Part shown: positions 27,582 through 37,049 of the stretch, piece after piece
Layout: each line of letters starts with the position of its first letter
Position numbering within the stretch: the first letter of the stretch is position 1
Source of the DNA: Tardiphaga sp. P9-11
GTDB lineage: Bacteria; Pseudomonadota; Alphaproteobacteria; Rhizobiales; Xanthobacteraceae
Length of the DNA: 64,000 nt
NCBI RefSeq assembly: GCF_008329525.1
Contig: NZ_NPKQ01000002.1
Coordinates: 744,001 to 808,000 of the forward strand
Direction: 5' to 3'
Notes under the pieces: model-generated
What the model was told of the DNA's origin: nothing
The model's database searches: none
What the model saw: only the letters and a program-made list of their open reading frames with translations
Made by a program: the position numbers and the translations under genes

Positions 27582-28490
27582 ATGATGACGACATCTCCCG
27601 AACCGCAGGTTCGATTTGTCAGTGTCTTTGCGGCAGGTCCGCAGGGCGGCAATCCCGCCCCGATCGTGATCGACGCTGCCCGCATGAGTGATGCAGAGAT
27701 GCAGCAGGTCGCACGCGACTACGGTCACGAGAGCGGATTTGTATTGCCGCCCCCAGCGGATTCCGGCTGCGATTTCGAGTTTCGCTTCTGGGTGCCCAAT
27801 CATGAGATGTCCATGTGCGGACATGCCACCGTCGGCGCGACATGGCTGCTTCAACGGCTCGGCCGGCTGCAACGCGATCGGATCAAGATCCTGACAAAGA
27901 GCGGCCGCGTCCATGCGCGGATCAGCCAATCAGACGAACAGGATATCTCGGTCGAGGTCTCGCAGCCCACAGGAATCGTCGAACCGATCCCCGATACACC
28001 CCGAAGCGTCGACGACATTCTCGACGTCCTCGGTATCGGCGCCGACTGCCTTGCGCCGTTCCCGATCCAGAATGCACGCACCAGCCGGATCAAGACCCTC
28101 ATTCCGTTGAAGAGCGTCGCGATCCTCGACGGGCTGAAGCCTGACTTCTCGCGGATGGAGCGGGTGTGCAACAGCATCAACTCCACGGGTCTCTACCCCT
28201 ACGCCGTGTCCGACCAGGACGCGCAGGTCATCGATGCGCGGCAGTTTCCGAGCTCATCGGGCTACCCGGAAGATGCGGCAACAGGCATCGCGGCCTCCGC
28301 TTTGTCCTTCGGTCTCCTGGCGAACCGGATGGTGGACGCGTCGGAACGCCAGATCACCATTCGCCAGGGACGCGCCATGAATCGCCCCTCCGCGATCAAG
28401 GTGCGCTTCAGCTTCGACAACGGCGATCTCAACGGCTGCTGGCTCGGCGGCGCCGTTCAGCCGACCGAATGCGAGAAGATTGCGTCATGA
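27582..28490 (+). CDS. PhzF-family isomerase-like protein
   Basis: This 302-residue protein has the two-lobed diaminopimelate-epimerase-like fold of the PhzF family. Landmarks are FAAGPQGGNPAP near the N-terminus, MSMCGHATVGATWLL in the first lobe, and GYPEDAATGIAASAL in the second. Reactions are known for few members. The ATG behind AGAGGG gives the normal start. The stop codon overlaps the next start as ATGA, so the two proteins are translationally coupled. Confidence 0.88.
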   Translation: MMTTSPEPQVRFVSVFAAGPQGGNPAPIVIDAARMSDAEMQQVARDYGHESGFVLPPPADSGCDFEFRFWVPNHEMSMCGHATVGATWLLQRLGRLQRDRIKILTKSGRVHARISQSDEQDISVEVSQPTGIVEPIPDTPRSVDDILDVLGIGADCLAPFPIQNARTSRIKTLIPLKSVAILDGLKPDFSRMERVCNSINSTGLYPYAVSDQDAQVIDARQFPSSSGYPEDAATGIAASALSFGLLANRMVDASERQITIRQGRAMNRPSAIKVRFSFDNGDLNGCWLGGAVQPTECEKIAS

Positions 28491-29683
28491 CGGGCCCGGG
28501 ACAGCCATCGGCTTTCGAAGCCGACTATGGCTTTGAGCGAAGCGATGTTCGCCTTGGGAACTGGCGTCAGGCCCCCTGGAACGTCTGGGCATTCCGTCAC
28601 GTGTCCGAACTCATTCCGACGGCACATATCGCTGCAACGCCGGGACTAATCGAGGATCCGTCCGTCGACGCCAGAGATCTCATCAAGCAGGCATTCCCCA
28701 CCGACGGAGAAACCGCGACGATCAAGGACGTTCTTCGCAAGACTTCAACTGACGCCCTCGTTGTGATGAAATCCGGCCGTGTCGTTGCGGACTACCATGC
28801 GCCGAATTTCACCGAGCGATCACGCCACATTCTGTTCTCCGCGAGCAAATCGGTGACATCAATCGTCGCCGGAATCCTGCATGGCGACGGACTGATCGAT
28901 CTCGACGCGACCGTCGCGCACTATGTTCCCGAACTCAAATCCTCCGCCTATTCGGACGCGAGCCTGCGCGATGTCCTCGACATGCGGGTCAGCCTCGATT
29001 TCGAGGAAACCTATCAGGATCCCCGCGGCGATTTCGCGCGGTACCGCCGCGCCGGCCTGCTCGAGCCGTCAGTGCCGGGAGATACTCCGGACTCACTGAT
29101 CGCCTTCCTCGCTACGCTGCAAAAGGGCCCCGGCGACCATGGCGGCCCCTTTCACTACTGCTCGCCGAATTCGGATGTGCTGGGGCTGGTGATCGAGCGC
29201 GCCTCAGGCCAGCGTTTCGCCGACTTTGCCGCCGCGCGTTTGTGGCAGCCACTCGGCGCGCGGCAGGATGCCTATATCACCGTCGATGCGATCGGCAGCG
29301 CCCGGACCGGCGGCGGCTTCTGCATGACCCCGCGCGACCTCGCCCGCATCGGCGAGATGATGCGACTGGGCGGCACCACCAACGGCCGCCGGATCGTCTC
29401 GCAGGACTGGGTGATGGATACGATCACGAACGGCTCCGCCAAGGCCTGGCGCGCAGGCAAGTTCGTCGAATGGCTGCCGGACGGCCGTTATCGCAACAAA
29501 TGGTATCAGACTGGCGATGCGAGCGGCGCGTTCTTCGCCCTCGGCATTCACGGGCAATATCTCTATGTGAATCCGCGCGCCGAACTGGTCGTCGCAAAAT
29601 TCTCGTCGCAACCGGAGCCGGTGAACAACGACCTGAAACGGCTCAACCTCGCGCTGTTCGATACGCTTGCGAGATTGTGCTGA
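28487..29683 (+). CDS. Beta-lactamase-superfamily serine hydrolase C
   Basis: This 398-residue serine hydrolase has the nucleophile motif SASK at 118-121 and a following YxN-like CSPNSD segment. No signal peptide is visible, so it may be cytoplasmic, unlike the two exported hydrolases near 13 kb, to which it is only distantly related. It resembles the 6-aminohexanoate-dimer hydrolase (NylB) type of esterase/amidase. Its start overlaps the phzF stop codon, which points to a shared pathway. The substrate is unknown. Confidence 0.85.
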   Translation: MTGPGQPSAFEADYGFERSDVRLGNWRQAPWNVWAFRHVSELIPTAHIAATPGLIEDPSVDARDLIKQAFPTDGETATIKDVLRKTSTDALVVMKSGRVVADYHAPNFTERSRHILFSASKSVTSIVAGILHGDGLIDLDATVAHYVPELKSSAYSDASLRDVLDMRVSLDFEETYQDPRGDFARYRRAGLLEPSVPGDTPDSLIAFLATLQKGPGDHGGPFHYCSPNSDVLGLVIERASGQRFADFAAARLWQPLGARQDAYITVDAIGSARTGGGFCMTPRDLARIGEMMRLGGTTNGRRIVSQDWVMDTITNGSAKAWRAGKFVEWLPDGRYRNKWYQTGDASGAFFALGIHGQYLYVNPRAELVVAKFSSQPEPVNNDLKRLNLALFDTLARLC

Positions 29684-29753
29684 TGAAGCGGCTGCTTGAA
29701 CCGTCCGTCGCCGCAATACTGCGATTTGTCACTGGCGGAGATCGGCTCCGCGC

Positions 29754-30044
29754 CTAGCGATCGTCCGAGCGAACGGACGAAGGATGCCGGCACAAGGGCG
29801 TCACGCTGATGCGCATGAAGGGGAAGAGCGGCAATGTCGACAGAATATCGTGCAGCGCCTCATTGCTCGCCACATCGAAGATGCTGACATTGGCGTAACG
29901 TCCGGCAACCCGCCAGAGATGGCGCCATTCGCCGCTCTTCTGCAGCTCCTGCGCGCGTTCACGCTCGGTCTTTTTCAGTTGCTCGACCACCTCGGGGGCG
30001 AGACCCGGCGGGATCTGAACGTCCATTTCGACCTGGAAAAGCAT
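29754..30044 (-). CDS. catC: Muconolactone delta-isomerase
   Basis: CatC shifts the double bond of muconolactone to give 3-oxoadipate enol-lactone in the catechol branch of the beta-ketoadipate pathway. The 96-residue protein begins MLFQVEMDVQIP, has the conserved EWRHLWRVAGRYANVSIFDV core, and ends with TPLCRHPSS. Length matches the family. It follows catB by three bases on the same strand, forming an operon. Confidence 0.95.
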   Translation of the reverse strand: MLFQVEMDVQIPPGLAPEVVEQLKKTERERAQELQKSGEWRHLWRVAGRYANVSIFDVASNEALHDILSTLPLFPFMRISVTPLCRHPSSVRSDDR

Positions 30045-30047
30045 CGA

Positions 30048-31223
30048 TCATACTCCTGTTGTTGCGCCGGCCGGTTGAACGCGTGGCGCGTAACCGTCGC
30101 GGCGGAAGAATGCGACGCGGTCCATATCCAGTTCGACGCCGATGCCGGGCGCCGTCGGCACCTGCAACACGAAGTCGCCATAGCGGAGCGGCGTCGCGAG
30201 GATTTCCTCGGTCAGAAGCAGCGGGCCGAACAATTCGGTGCCCCATGCGAGTTTCGGCAGCACGGAGAAGACCTGGGCCGACGCCGCGGTGCCGACACCG
30301 CCTTCCAGCATCGTGCCGCCATACAGGCCGATGCCTGCAGCGTCTCCGATCGCAGCCATCTTCACCGCATCGTACAGACCACCTGCCTGATTGATCTTCA
30401 GAGCGAACACATCGGCGGCGCCCCGTGAAGCAACATCGAAGGCGTCTGTCGTGCCATGCAGTGCCTCATCCGCCATGATGGGTACGGCATAGCGACCGCT
30501 GAGGCGGGCCTGTGCACCGCGATTGTCGCGCGACAAAGGCTGCTCGATAAGATCCACACCGGCCGCCTCCAAGGCGGGAATGCCGCGCCGTGCCTCGGGT
30601 TCGCTCCAGGCCTGGTTCACGTCGACCCGCACGCTGGCGCGATCGCCGAGGGCGCGCTTGATGGCCGCCACATGCGCCACGTCATCGTCCACGGATCGCA
30701 GACCGATCTTCAGCTTGAAGATATTGTGGCGGCGCGCATCGAGCATCCGCTCGGCTTCCTCGATGTCGCGCGTGGTATCGCCGCTGGCCAATGTCCAGGC
30801 GACCGGCAAGGTGTCGTGCTGGCGCCCGCCAAGCAGCTCCGACACCGGCAGACCGAGGCGCTTGCCGAGCGCATCCAGCAGCGCCGTCTCCACCGCACAT
30901 TTGGCGAAGCGGTTGCCTTTGACCCGTCGTTTCACGTCCGCCATGAGCGCGGCGACGCGTGACGCATCCATGCCGATAATGGCCGGAGCGATGTAGGTGT
31001 CGACGGTCAGCTTGATGCCCTCGGGACTCTCCTCGCCGTAGCTGAGACCGCCGATGGTCGTGCCCTCGCCGATGCCGACCGTTCCGTCGGAGCAGCGGAT
31101 GATGACCAGGACCAGGGTCTGGCTGTTCATCGTATGCATCGACAACCGATGGGGACGAATCGTCGGCACATCGATCAGGATGGTCTCGACCCCGTCGACG
31201 CGGACTGCCACGCTGGTGCTCAT
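30048..31223 (-). CDS. catB: Muconate cycloisomerase
   Basis: CatB converts cis,cis-muconate to muconolactone. The 391-residue enolase-superfamily enzyme shows KLKIG (catalytic KxK), the metal ligands in RVDVNQAW, LIEQPL and MADEALHG, and a final FGPLLLTEEI segment. The ATG giving MSTSVAVRVDG is chosen by fit to the family; an AGGAAAA ribosome site lies upstream. catA, the catechol dioxygenase that would make muconate, is not in the window, so the pathway must be fed from elsewhere. Confidence 0.94.
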   Translation of the reverse strand: MSTSVAVRVDGVETILIDVPTIRPHRLSMHTMNSQTLVLVIIRCSDGTVGIGEGTTIGGLSYGEESPEGIKLTVDTYIAPAIIGMDASRVAALMADVKRRVKGNRFAKCAVETALLDALGKRLGLPVSELLGGRQHDTLPVAWTLASGDTTRDIEEAERMLDARRHNIFKLKIGLRSVDDDVAHVAAIKRALGDRASVRVDVNQAWSEPEARRGIPALEAAGVDLIEQPLSRDNRGAQARLSGRYAVPIMADEALHGTTDAFDVASRGAADVFALKINQAGGLYDAVKMAAIGDAAGIGLYGGTMLEGGVGTAASAQVFSVLPKLAWGTELFGPLLLTEEILATPLRYGDFVLQVPTAPGIGVELDMDRVAFFRRDGYAPRVQPAGATTGV

Positions 31224-31314
31224 GAAGGCATTTTCCTGTTGTCCATGGATGGGCCTCGAACGGATCGCCGCGACCTTCCCGGCGCCCCGTCGCTTTGCCA
31301 TCCGCTATTGCGCG

Positions 31315-32532
31315 CTACTTCTTGATCAGCGGGCAGCGCGAAGCCGAGAGCGGCTGGAACGCGTCGTCGCCGGAAACAGTTGCAAGCAGCTTGTAGTCGT
31401 CCCAGCGCGCCTTCGATTCCGACGGCTTCTTCACTTCGAACAGGTACATGTCGTGCACCATGCGGCCGTCCTCGCGGATCCGGCCGTTCTTCGCGAACAT
31501 GTCGTTGATCGGCGTGTCCTTCATGGCCTTCATCACGGCCGCTGAATCGGTGGTGCCTGCCTTCTTCACCGCGTTCAGGTAGGTCGTGACGGACGAATAG
31601 ACGCCTGCCTGCGCTGATGTCGGCGCGCGCTTGGTCCGCTCCATGAAGCGCTTTGCGAATGCGCGCGTTTCGTCGTTGAGATCCCAATAAAACGCCTCGG
31701 CCAGCAACAGCCCCTGCGCGGTCTCAAGTCCGACGCTGTCAATGTCGGAAATGAACGCCAGCAAGGGCGACAGCTTCTGCCCGGACTGGGTGATGCCGAA
31801 CTCGGCCGCCTGTTTGATCGCATTGATGGTGTCGCCACCCGCATTGGCGAGGCCGATCACGCTTGCCTTGGAGCTCTGCGCCTGGAGCAGGAATGACGAA
31901 AAATCCGAGGTGTTGATCGGGTGCTTCACGCTGCCAACAACCTTGCCGCCGGCCTTGACGATAACGTCGGAGGTGTCGCGGGCCAGTTCCTGGCCGAATG
32001 CGTAGTCAGCCGTGAGGAAGAACCAGCTATTGAGCCCGCGCTTCACTGTAGCCAGACCAGTGACGCTGGCCAGCGCATAGGTATCGTAGGTGTAGTGGAC
32101 GATGTAGGGACCGCACGCCTCGTTGGTCAGCCTGACCGCGCCGGGACCATTGAACATGATGATCTTGCCGCGCGTCCTGGCCATTTCCGCCGCAGCCAGC
32201 GCCGTGGCAGAGCCAGCCACATCGACGATGGCCTCGACACCCTGGTTGTCGAACATTTCACGGGTGAAATTAGCGGCCAGATCGGACTTGTTGAGATGGT
32301 CGGCGACCACGATCTGGACCTTGCGCCCGAGAACCTCGCCGCCGAAATCCTCGACGGCCATCTTGGCTGCGGTCTCGCTGCCCGGGCCCGTAATGTCGGC
32401 AAAGAGGCCGGACATGTCGAGGACGGCGCCCAGCTTCAGCGGCCCGGTGCTCTGTGCCATGGCCGCCGAGGTGGCGGCGACCATGACCGATGTCATCAGA
32501 CCCGAAAGTAGCTTCTTCACATTATTCTCCAT
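31315..32532 (-). CDS. ABC transporter substrate-binding protein (branched-chain amino acid type)
   Basis: This 405-residue periplasmic type I binding protein (Peripla_BP_6) has a signal peptide ending TSAAMAQ. The mature N-terminus LKLGAVLDMSGLFADITGPG matches LivK-type proteins, which in this bacterial group often bind aromatic acids. The permease and ATPase genes are absent nearby, so it is an orphan component. It lies upstream of catB on the same strand and probably supplies an aromatic or muconate-type compound. Confidence 0.9.
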   Translation of the reverse strand: MENNVKKLLSGLMTSVMVAATSAAMAQSTGPLKLGAVLDMSGLFADITGPGSETAAKMAVEDFGGEVLGRKVQIVVADHLNKSDLAANFTREMFDNQGVEAIVDVAGSATALAAAEMARTRGKIIMFNGPGAVRLTNEACGPYIVHYTYDTYALASVTGLATVKRGLNSWFFLTADYAFGQELARDTSDVIVKAGGKVVGSVKHPINTSDFSSFLLQAQSSKASVIGLANAGGDTINAIKQAAEFGITQSGQKLSPLLAFISDIDSVGLETAQGLLLAEAFYWDLNDETRAFAKRFMERTKRAPTSAQAGVYSSVTTYLNAVKKAGTTDSAAVMKAMKDTPINDMFAKNGRIREDGRMVHDMYLFEVKKPSESKARWDDYKLLATVSGDDAFQPLSASRCPLIKK

Positions 32533-32611
32533 GCGCGCGCTCACCCTGAGCGCGCGTCTCTTGCCTAATATTCGTCGTTGATCGATCGCCGTATGTGTCA
32601 GGCGTCCGTCG

Positions 32612-33610
32612 TCACTGACTCCCGCGAATGCCAGCGGTGTCGACGATCTGCTTCCATTTGGCGCTCTCCTGCGCCAGATGCGTAGCGAGTTCCTGAGGGG
32701 ACGACGCGATGACACGACCACTGACATCGGCGAAACGCTTCTGCACATCGGGATCTGCCAGAACCTTGCGGATATCGCCGCTGATGCGCTCTACCAGCGC
32801 CGGTGGCATCTGGCCCGGACCAAAAATGGCCCACCAGTTGGCGAGTTCGAAGCCCGGCAGACCGGATTCGCTGATCGTCGGCACGTCAGGCAATGCGGCG
32901 ATGCGCTCCTTGGTGGTGACGGCAATGGCGCGAAGGCTGCCACCCTGCACCTGCGGAAGCGCCGTCGAGGCGTTGTCGAACATCAGGTCGATCCGGCCAG
33001 CCATCAGATCCGTCAGGGCCGGCGACGAGCCGCGATAGGGAACGTGGGTCATCTCGACCTTGGCCTGCTGCCGGAACACTTCCGCAGCCAGATGCAGAGA
33101 AGAACCGACGCCGGCGGAGCCATAGGTGGCGCCACCTGATGCCGCTTTTTCTTTCGCAAAGGCGATCAGATCCTTGACGTTCTTGATCGGCGATGAGGGC
33201 GGCACAAGCACCACGTTCGGCGTCTCGAGCGCCAGCGTCAGCGGTGTCAGGTCCTTCACGGGATCGTACGGCATCGACTTGAACAGCCACGGATTGACCG
33301 CTACGGCGATCGAGGCGAGCACCAGCGTGTAGCCATCGGGGGCGCTCTTGGCGGCAGCGTTGATGCCGATATTCGATCCGGCCCCGCCCCTGTTCTCGAC
33401 GACGACCTGCTGGCCCCAGGTCTGGCTCAGCTTTTCCGCGATGGTACGGCCGATGATGTCGGCGGCCCCGCCGGCGGCGAACGGGACGATCAGCTGGACC
33501 GGCTTGGTCGGATAGTCCTGCGCCGTCGCACGGTTTGCGCCCATGGCGATGCAGCAAGCCGCCACCGCGGCATGGGTCGCCCGGACAAGTAAGGTGCGTC
33601 GTGACAGCAT
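32612..33610 (-). CDS. Tripartite tricarboxylate transporter binding protein (Bug family)
   Basis: This 332-residue Bug/TctC periplasmic protein has a signal peptide (AVAACCIAMGANRATAQ). The beta-strand motif [20 protein letters not shown] at the mature end, VVENRGGAGSNIG and APDGYTL are diagnostic. These proteins bind carboxylates and usually work with TctA/TctB membrane proteins, none of which is nearby. Its gene is the first of the minus-strand set that ends with catC and is divergent from a LysR regulator. Confidence 0.92.
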   Translation of the reverse strand: MLSRRTLLVRATHAAVAACCIAMGANRATAQDYPTKPVQLIVPFAAGGAADIIGRTIAEKLSQTWGQQVVVENRGGAGSNIGINAAAKSAPDGYTLVLASIAVAVNPWLFKSMPYDPVKDLTPLTLALETPNVVLVPPSSPIKNVKDLIAFAKEKAASGGATYGSAGVGSSLHLAAEVFRQQAKVEMTHVPYRGSSPALTDLMAGRIDLMFDNASTALPQVQGGSLRAIAVTTKERIAALPDVPTISESGLPGFELANWWAIFGPGQMPPALVERISGDIRKVLADPDVQKRFADVSGRVIASSPQELATHLAQESAKWKQIVDTAGIRGSQ

Positions 33611-33725
33611 GAAAGAGCCTCCCAGTCGGTTCTTATGTTTCGACGGCCGCACAAAAGCGTGCCGGCCAGGTCCGATATTGACAAACACTGGCACGGGACG
33701 CGTGATAGGCCAACACAGCTGAAAC

Positions 33726-33738
33726 TATAGATGCGATA
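33726..33738. promoter_or_regulatory. Candidate LysR-type operator (T-N11-A)
   Basis: TATAGATGCGATA is an imperfect dyad (TAT-N7-ATA) with the T-N11-A pattern of LysR boxes. It lies 17 bases before the LysR start codon and about 115 bases upstream of the divergent Bug gene. The pattern is weak and common by chance. Confidence 0.3.
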
Positions 33739-33755
33739 GAAGATTGTAATTGGCT

Positions 33756-34652
33756 ATGGATCCCAGACGTCTCGGCTATTTTCTGGCAATCGCGACCCAC
33801 AAGCGCATGGCGAAGGCTGCGGAAGCTTTGGGCGTCGCCCAGCCAACTCTGTCGCAGCAGATACGCGCTCTCGAGCAGGACCTCGGCACTGTTCTGTTCA
33901 ACCGAACGCCCCAGGGCATGCAACTGACCGAGACAGGACATGCATTGCGCGAACACGCACAACGTCTGATGGTTCAGACCGACGCTGCGCGCACCGCGAT
34001 AGCCGAGCTGGAGGGCGGCATGGCCGGCACGCTTCGTGTCGGCGTCATCTATACCTACAGCACGACATTCCTGCCGAAGATCATCGGCAGCTTCGGCGAA
34101 AAATACCCCGACGTTCGGCTTAGCGTCGAGGTGGGCTCCGCAAACGATGTCGAGCGACGCATCCTGTCCGGGGATCTCGATCTCGCGATTGCTTTTGCGC
34201 CGCCCCAGCACGCGGAATTGGGTGTCGATCTGTTATTCGAGGAGCGGCTCGTCCTGGTGCTAGCGAAGTCGCAAAATCACCCACGGCAACAGTCGATCAC
34301 GCTGCCGTCGCTCGCCCGCCGGCCGTTGGCACTCCTGACCACCGCCTTTGCGACCCGCCGCATTCTCGACGCGTCGCTGCCACCGGATACAAAGCTCGAT
34401 GTGCGCGTGGAGATGAACTCGGTCGAGGCCTTGATCGAACTCGCGAAATCGGGAGGGCTGCCGACGGTTCTTGCCGACCGAAGCCTGAACGCCCGAAAGG
34501 ACCTTGCGATCATTCCCATCGGGCCTCCGTGGATACGCCGTTCCGGAGCCTTGCTGTGGGACGCCCATCGCTACCAGACGGCAGCCGCGCGCGCTTTCAT
34601 GGCGATCGCCCGCAAGACGACCAAGAGCGCACAAACCACTCGCGCGTTATAG
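33756..34652 (+). CDS. LysR-family transcriptional regulator
   Basis: This 298-residue LysR protein has an N-terminal winged helix (KAAEALGVAQPTLSQQIRAL) and an effector domain resembling those of CbbR, CysB and CatR (GTLRVGVIYTYSTTFLPKII). It is transcribed away from the binding-protein and catBC genes, the usual arrangement for control of the divergent operon with a pathway metabolite, perhaps muconate, as inducer. The ATG two codons after a TTG is preferred. Confidence 0.9.
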   Translation: MDPRRLGYFLAIATHKRMAKAAEALGVAQPTLSQQIRALEQDLGTVLFNRTPQGMQLTETGHALREHAQRLMVQTDAARTAIAELEGGMAGTLRVGVIYTYSTTFLPKIIGSFGEKYPDVRLSVEVGSANDVERRILSGDLDLAIAFAPPQHAELGVDLLFEERLVLVLAKSQNHPRQQSITLPSLARRPLALLTTAFATRRILDASLPPDTKLDVRVEMNSVEALIELAKSGGLPTVLADRSLNARKDLAIIPIGPPWIRRSGALLWDAHRYQTAAARAFMAIARKTTKSAQTTRAL

Positions 34653-34688
34653 CGAACAATAGTGGAGTCGGTATTTGCGCGGATGCCG

Positions 34689-34710
34689 CCGCGGTCGCCG
34701 GTGACCGCGG
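34689..34710. terminator. Hairpin between convergent genes
   Basis: CCGCGGTC and GACCGCGG pair around a six-base loop between the ends of the LysR gene and the DUF1217 gene. No T-run is present; it may work in both directions. Confidence 0.35.
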
Positions 34711-34751
34711 CCGAGATTGCACGGGCTCCGCTATCGCTGGATGCGCGCTCC

Positions 34752-36800
34752 TCAGCGCTTGCTGCGCGCGATAGCCTGGAATGTGGATGCACCGACGCCG
34801 GTGCCAGAGCTCTGCAGGATGGCGAGGGCTGGCGATGTCGCGCTGTCATTCTTCAGGTCATACATCACGGAGAAGCGGCTGAGCATTTTGGCCAGTTTCG
34901 CGGGGTCTGCGAGATCCTTCAGGTTGAGATACTTCTGCACGACCTTGGCCTGCTGATCGACATCCATGGCGCCCACCGAATCTGGCAAGTTGAAAGTGGT
35001 ACGAAACACCTCCGCGAGCGCCTTGTCGGCCAGGATGTCGTAAGCCGACGTGATGCTGTCAGCCTTGCGCTGAAAGTAGAGCGCCAGGCGCACGCCCGGA
35101 TTGACGTCGCCCTGCTGCGTTTCGAGGCTTTGCTGGAGATAGTTGTTCTGGGTTTCCAGCAGTTGATCGCGCGTCTGCGGACCGATCGGCGCAAGACGGG
35201 CGACGTTGCCATTCTTGTCAAAATTGAACGATGCCGCGATTTCCGCAAACCGGGGATCGCTTTGCTTGTTGGCAAAACTGCGCGGATCCGACAGGTCGGA
35301 ATTGAAGATCTGCTTGAGAAAATCGGTGCTGACCTTGTCGGGTTGCAGGCCCTTTGAGGTCAGGACGATATCGATCATCTTCCGATTGGCGAGCAGATCG
35401 GACACGCTCTCGATGTCCGGGATCGTGTTCTGGTAATAGACCGCATCCTTCTCGGCCTTGGCGCGGAGCCCGGCCAGTTCGGTCTCACCAGCAAATCGCG
35501 TTTGTGCGATGATATAATCCTTTGCGATCTCCCTGACATTGGTGGTGTCCTGCGCCACCAATGAGGTCGTCAGATTGCCCTTGCTGTCGAAATTGAACGC
35601 ACGCGCGAGCGCGATATACCGATCGTCCTTCAAGCTGTTCGCGTAGCTCTTGGGGTCTGTCGGATCGCTCTTGAGGACCGCCTTGATGGTGGCTTGCGAC
35701 ACTTTCGCAGGATCGAGGCCGACCGATTTCAGCGCGTAATTATACAGGTTCGGCGTCTTCACGAATGCGTCGACCGATCTGACATTCGCAACATTCGCGC
35801 GGAACAGTCTGGCCATCAGGGCCGAGTTTTCCTCATCTGCCGCGAGATAGGCCGCGCCCTGACTGTTCACGAAATACGCATTCGTGCTGTCGCGATTGGC
35901 CGTTGTCTGCGCGTCGACACCCGCCGGCAGCGTCCCGTCAGCCGAGAACTCGAAGGCCCGGGCGATATCGAGATAACGCCCGATCATGGTGATCCCATCA
36001 TTGGCGCTGATGATATCGCCGCTGTTTTTCAGGATCCGGCTGCGTTCCATCACGATCTTCGCCCGGAGATCGTTGAGATTGGCGCCGGGTTGCGCCAATT
36101 GCGTCGTGTAGTCAGCCACCTTCAGATTGGCATCGGCGATTTGGGCATTGGCCTTGGTGACCTTGTCATTAAGTACATCGATCTGCGGCACCCAGACCGT
36201 ATTGACATAGCTATTCGGGTCCGCCACGTCGCTGCTCAGGACTTGTCGGATCGTGTCACGCGACCATTGCGTGTCACTGATTCCGAAGGCGGAAAACACA
36301 TAGGTGCGAAGGCTGTCGTCATTCAGTAATGCGTCGGCACTGCGAATGCTGCCGATCTTGCTATTGTAATACCCCGTCTGATCGTCGATCGCGTCCACCT
36401 GCTTTTTCACTGCGGCCGAATACAGGCCGATCATCTCATCGGTCTGATGGCCGGACTGCGCGATCAATCCGTCAGTGCCGTTGAACGAAAATGCGGCAGC
36501 GAATTCCCGGTAGCGTTTGTCGTTCAATCTGTTGGCGAAGCTGTTGGCGTCGGAGAGGTCGCTATCCAGCACCTTTTTCATGAAAGCCTTGGCATAGGCC
36601 ATATCTTCGAGGCCATATGCCTTCATCGCATATTGATAGAGACGATAATCCTTCAAGAGATCGTCGGCGGTCTTCACCTTGCCGATATTATCTCTGTAAT
36701 AGGTCGCCTCGCGCGTCACGTCGGGCTGCAACGCCACGCGCGTCAGCGAACTCCCGAGATTGCGCACGACGGAGTTGTAGTTGGCATATGTCGACACCAT
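34752..36800 (-). CDS. DUF1217 repeat protein
   Basis: This 682-residue protein is built of about five related modules of roughly 120 residues. Each module runs: a short helix with D-x-L-L, a segment like YNYALKSVGLD, then LKSDPTDPKSYAN, then RYIALARAFNFD. Such DUF1217 modules occur in alphaproteobacterial proteins that often lie near flagellar genes. No signal peptide or membrane span is seen. No flagellar gene lies in this window. The N-terminus MVSTYANYNSVVRNLG fits a family start. It may be an axial or accessory flagellar protein, but the location gives no support. Confidence 0.8.
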   Translation of the reverse strand: MVSTYANYNSVVRNLGSSLTRVALQPDVTREATYYRDNIGKVKTADDLLKDYRLYQYAMKAYGLEDMAYAKAFMKKVLDSDLSDANSFANRLNDKRYREFAAAFSFNGTDGLIAQSGHQTDEMIGLYSAAVKKQVDAIDDQTGYYNSKIGSIRSADALLNDDSLRTYVFSAFGISDTQWSRDTIRQVLSSDVADPNSYVNTVWVPQIDVLNDKVTKANAQIADANLKVADYTTQLAQPGANLNDLRAKIVMERSRILKNSGDIISANDGITMIGRYLDIARAFEFSADGTLPAGVDAQTTANRDSTNAYFVNSQGAAYLAADEENSALMARLFRANVANVRSVDAFVKTPNLYNYALKSVGLDPAKVSQATIKAVLKSDPTDPKSYANSLKDDRYIALARAFNFDSKGNLTTSLVAQDTTNVREIAKDYIIAQTRFAGETELAGLRAKAEKDAVYYQNTIPDIESVSDLLANRKMIDIVLTSKGLQPDKVSTDFLKQIFNSDLSDPRSFANKQSDPRFAEIAASFNFDKNGNVARLAPIGPQTRDQLLETQNNYLQQSLETQQGDVNPGVRLALYFQRKADSITSAYDILADKALAEVFRTTFNLPDSVGAMDVDQQAKVVQKYLNLKDLADPAKLAKMLSRFSVMYDLKNDSATSPALAILQSSGTGVGASTFQAIARSKR

Positions 36801-37049
36801 CGCGATGCTTCCTCGTTCGTTTTCGCGAGGATATGCCCCCTAGGTTGTCTGAAGCTGGCCAGCTTCGCCCTCGTTGGTAACCGGACCGGACGCATGCGCC
36901 CGGCCGCCCAACCGCAAACTGACGTGACGCTCATTCATCCGCACCTTCGGCAGCTCGCCACAGGCGCTGCGACGACAGGCGCGACACGAGAGTGCCGAGG
37001 TTGCGGACCGACTGTCGGCGCAAGAAGGAGGTCCGCGCCCTGGCGCGAC

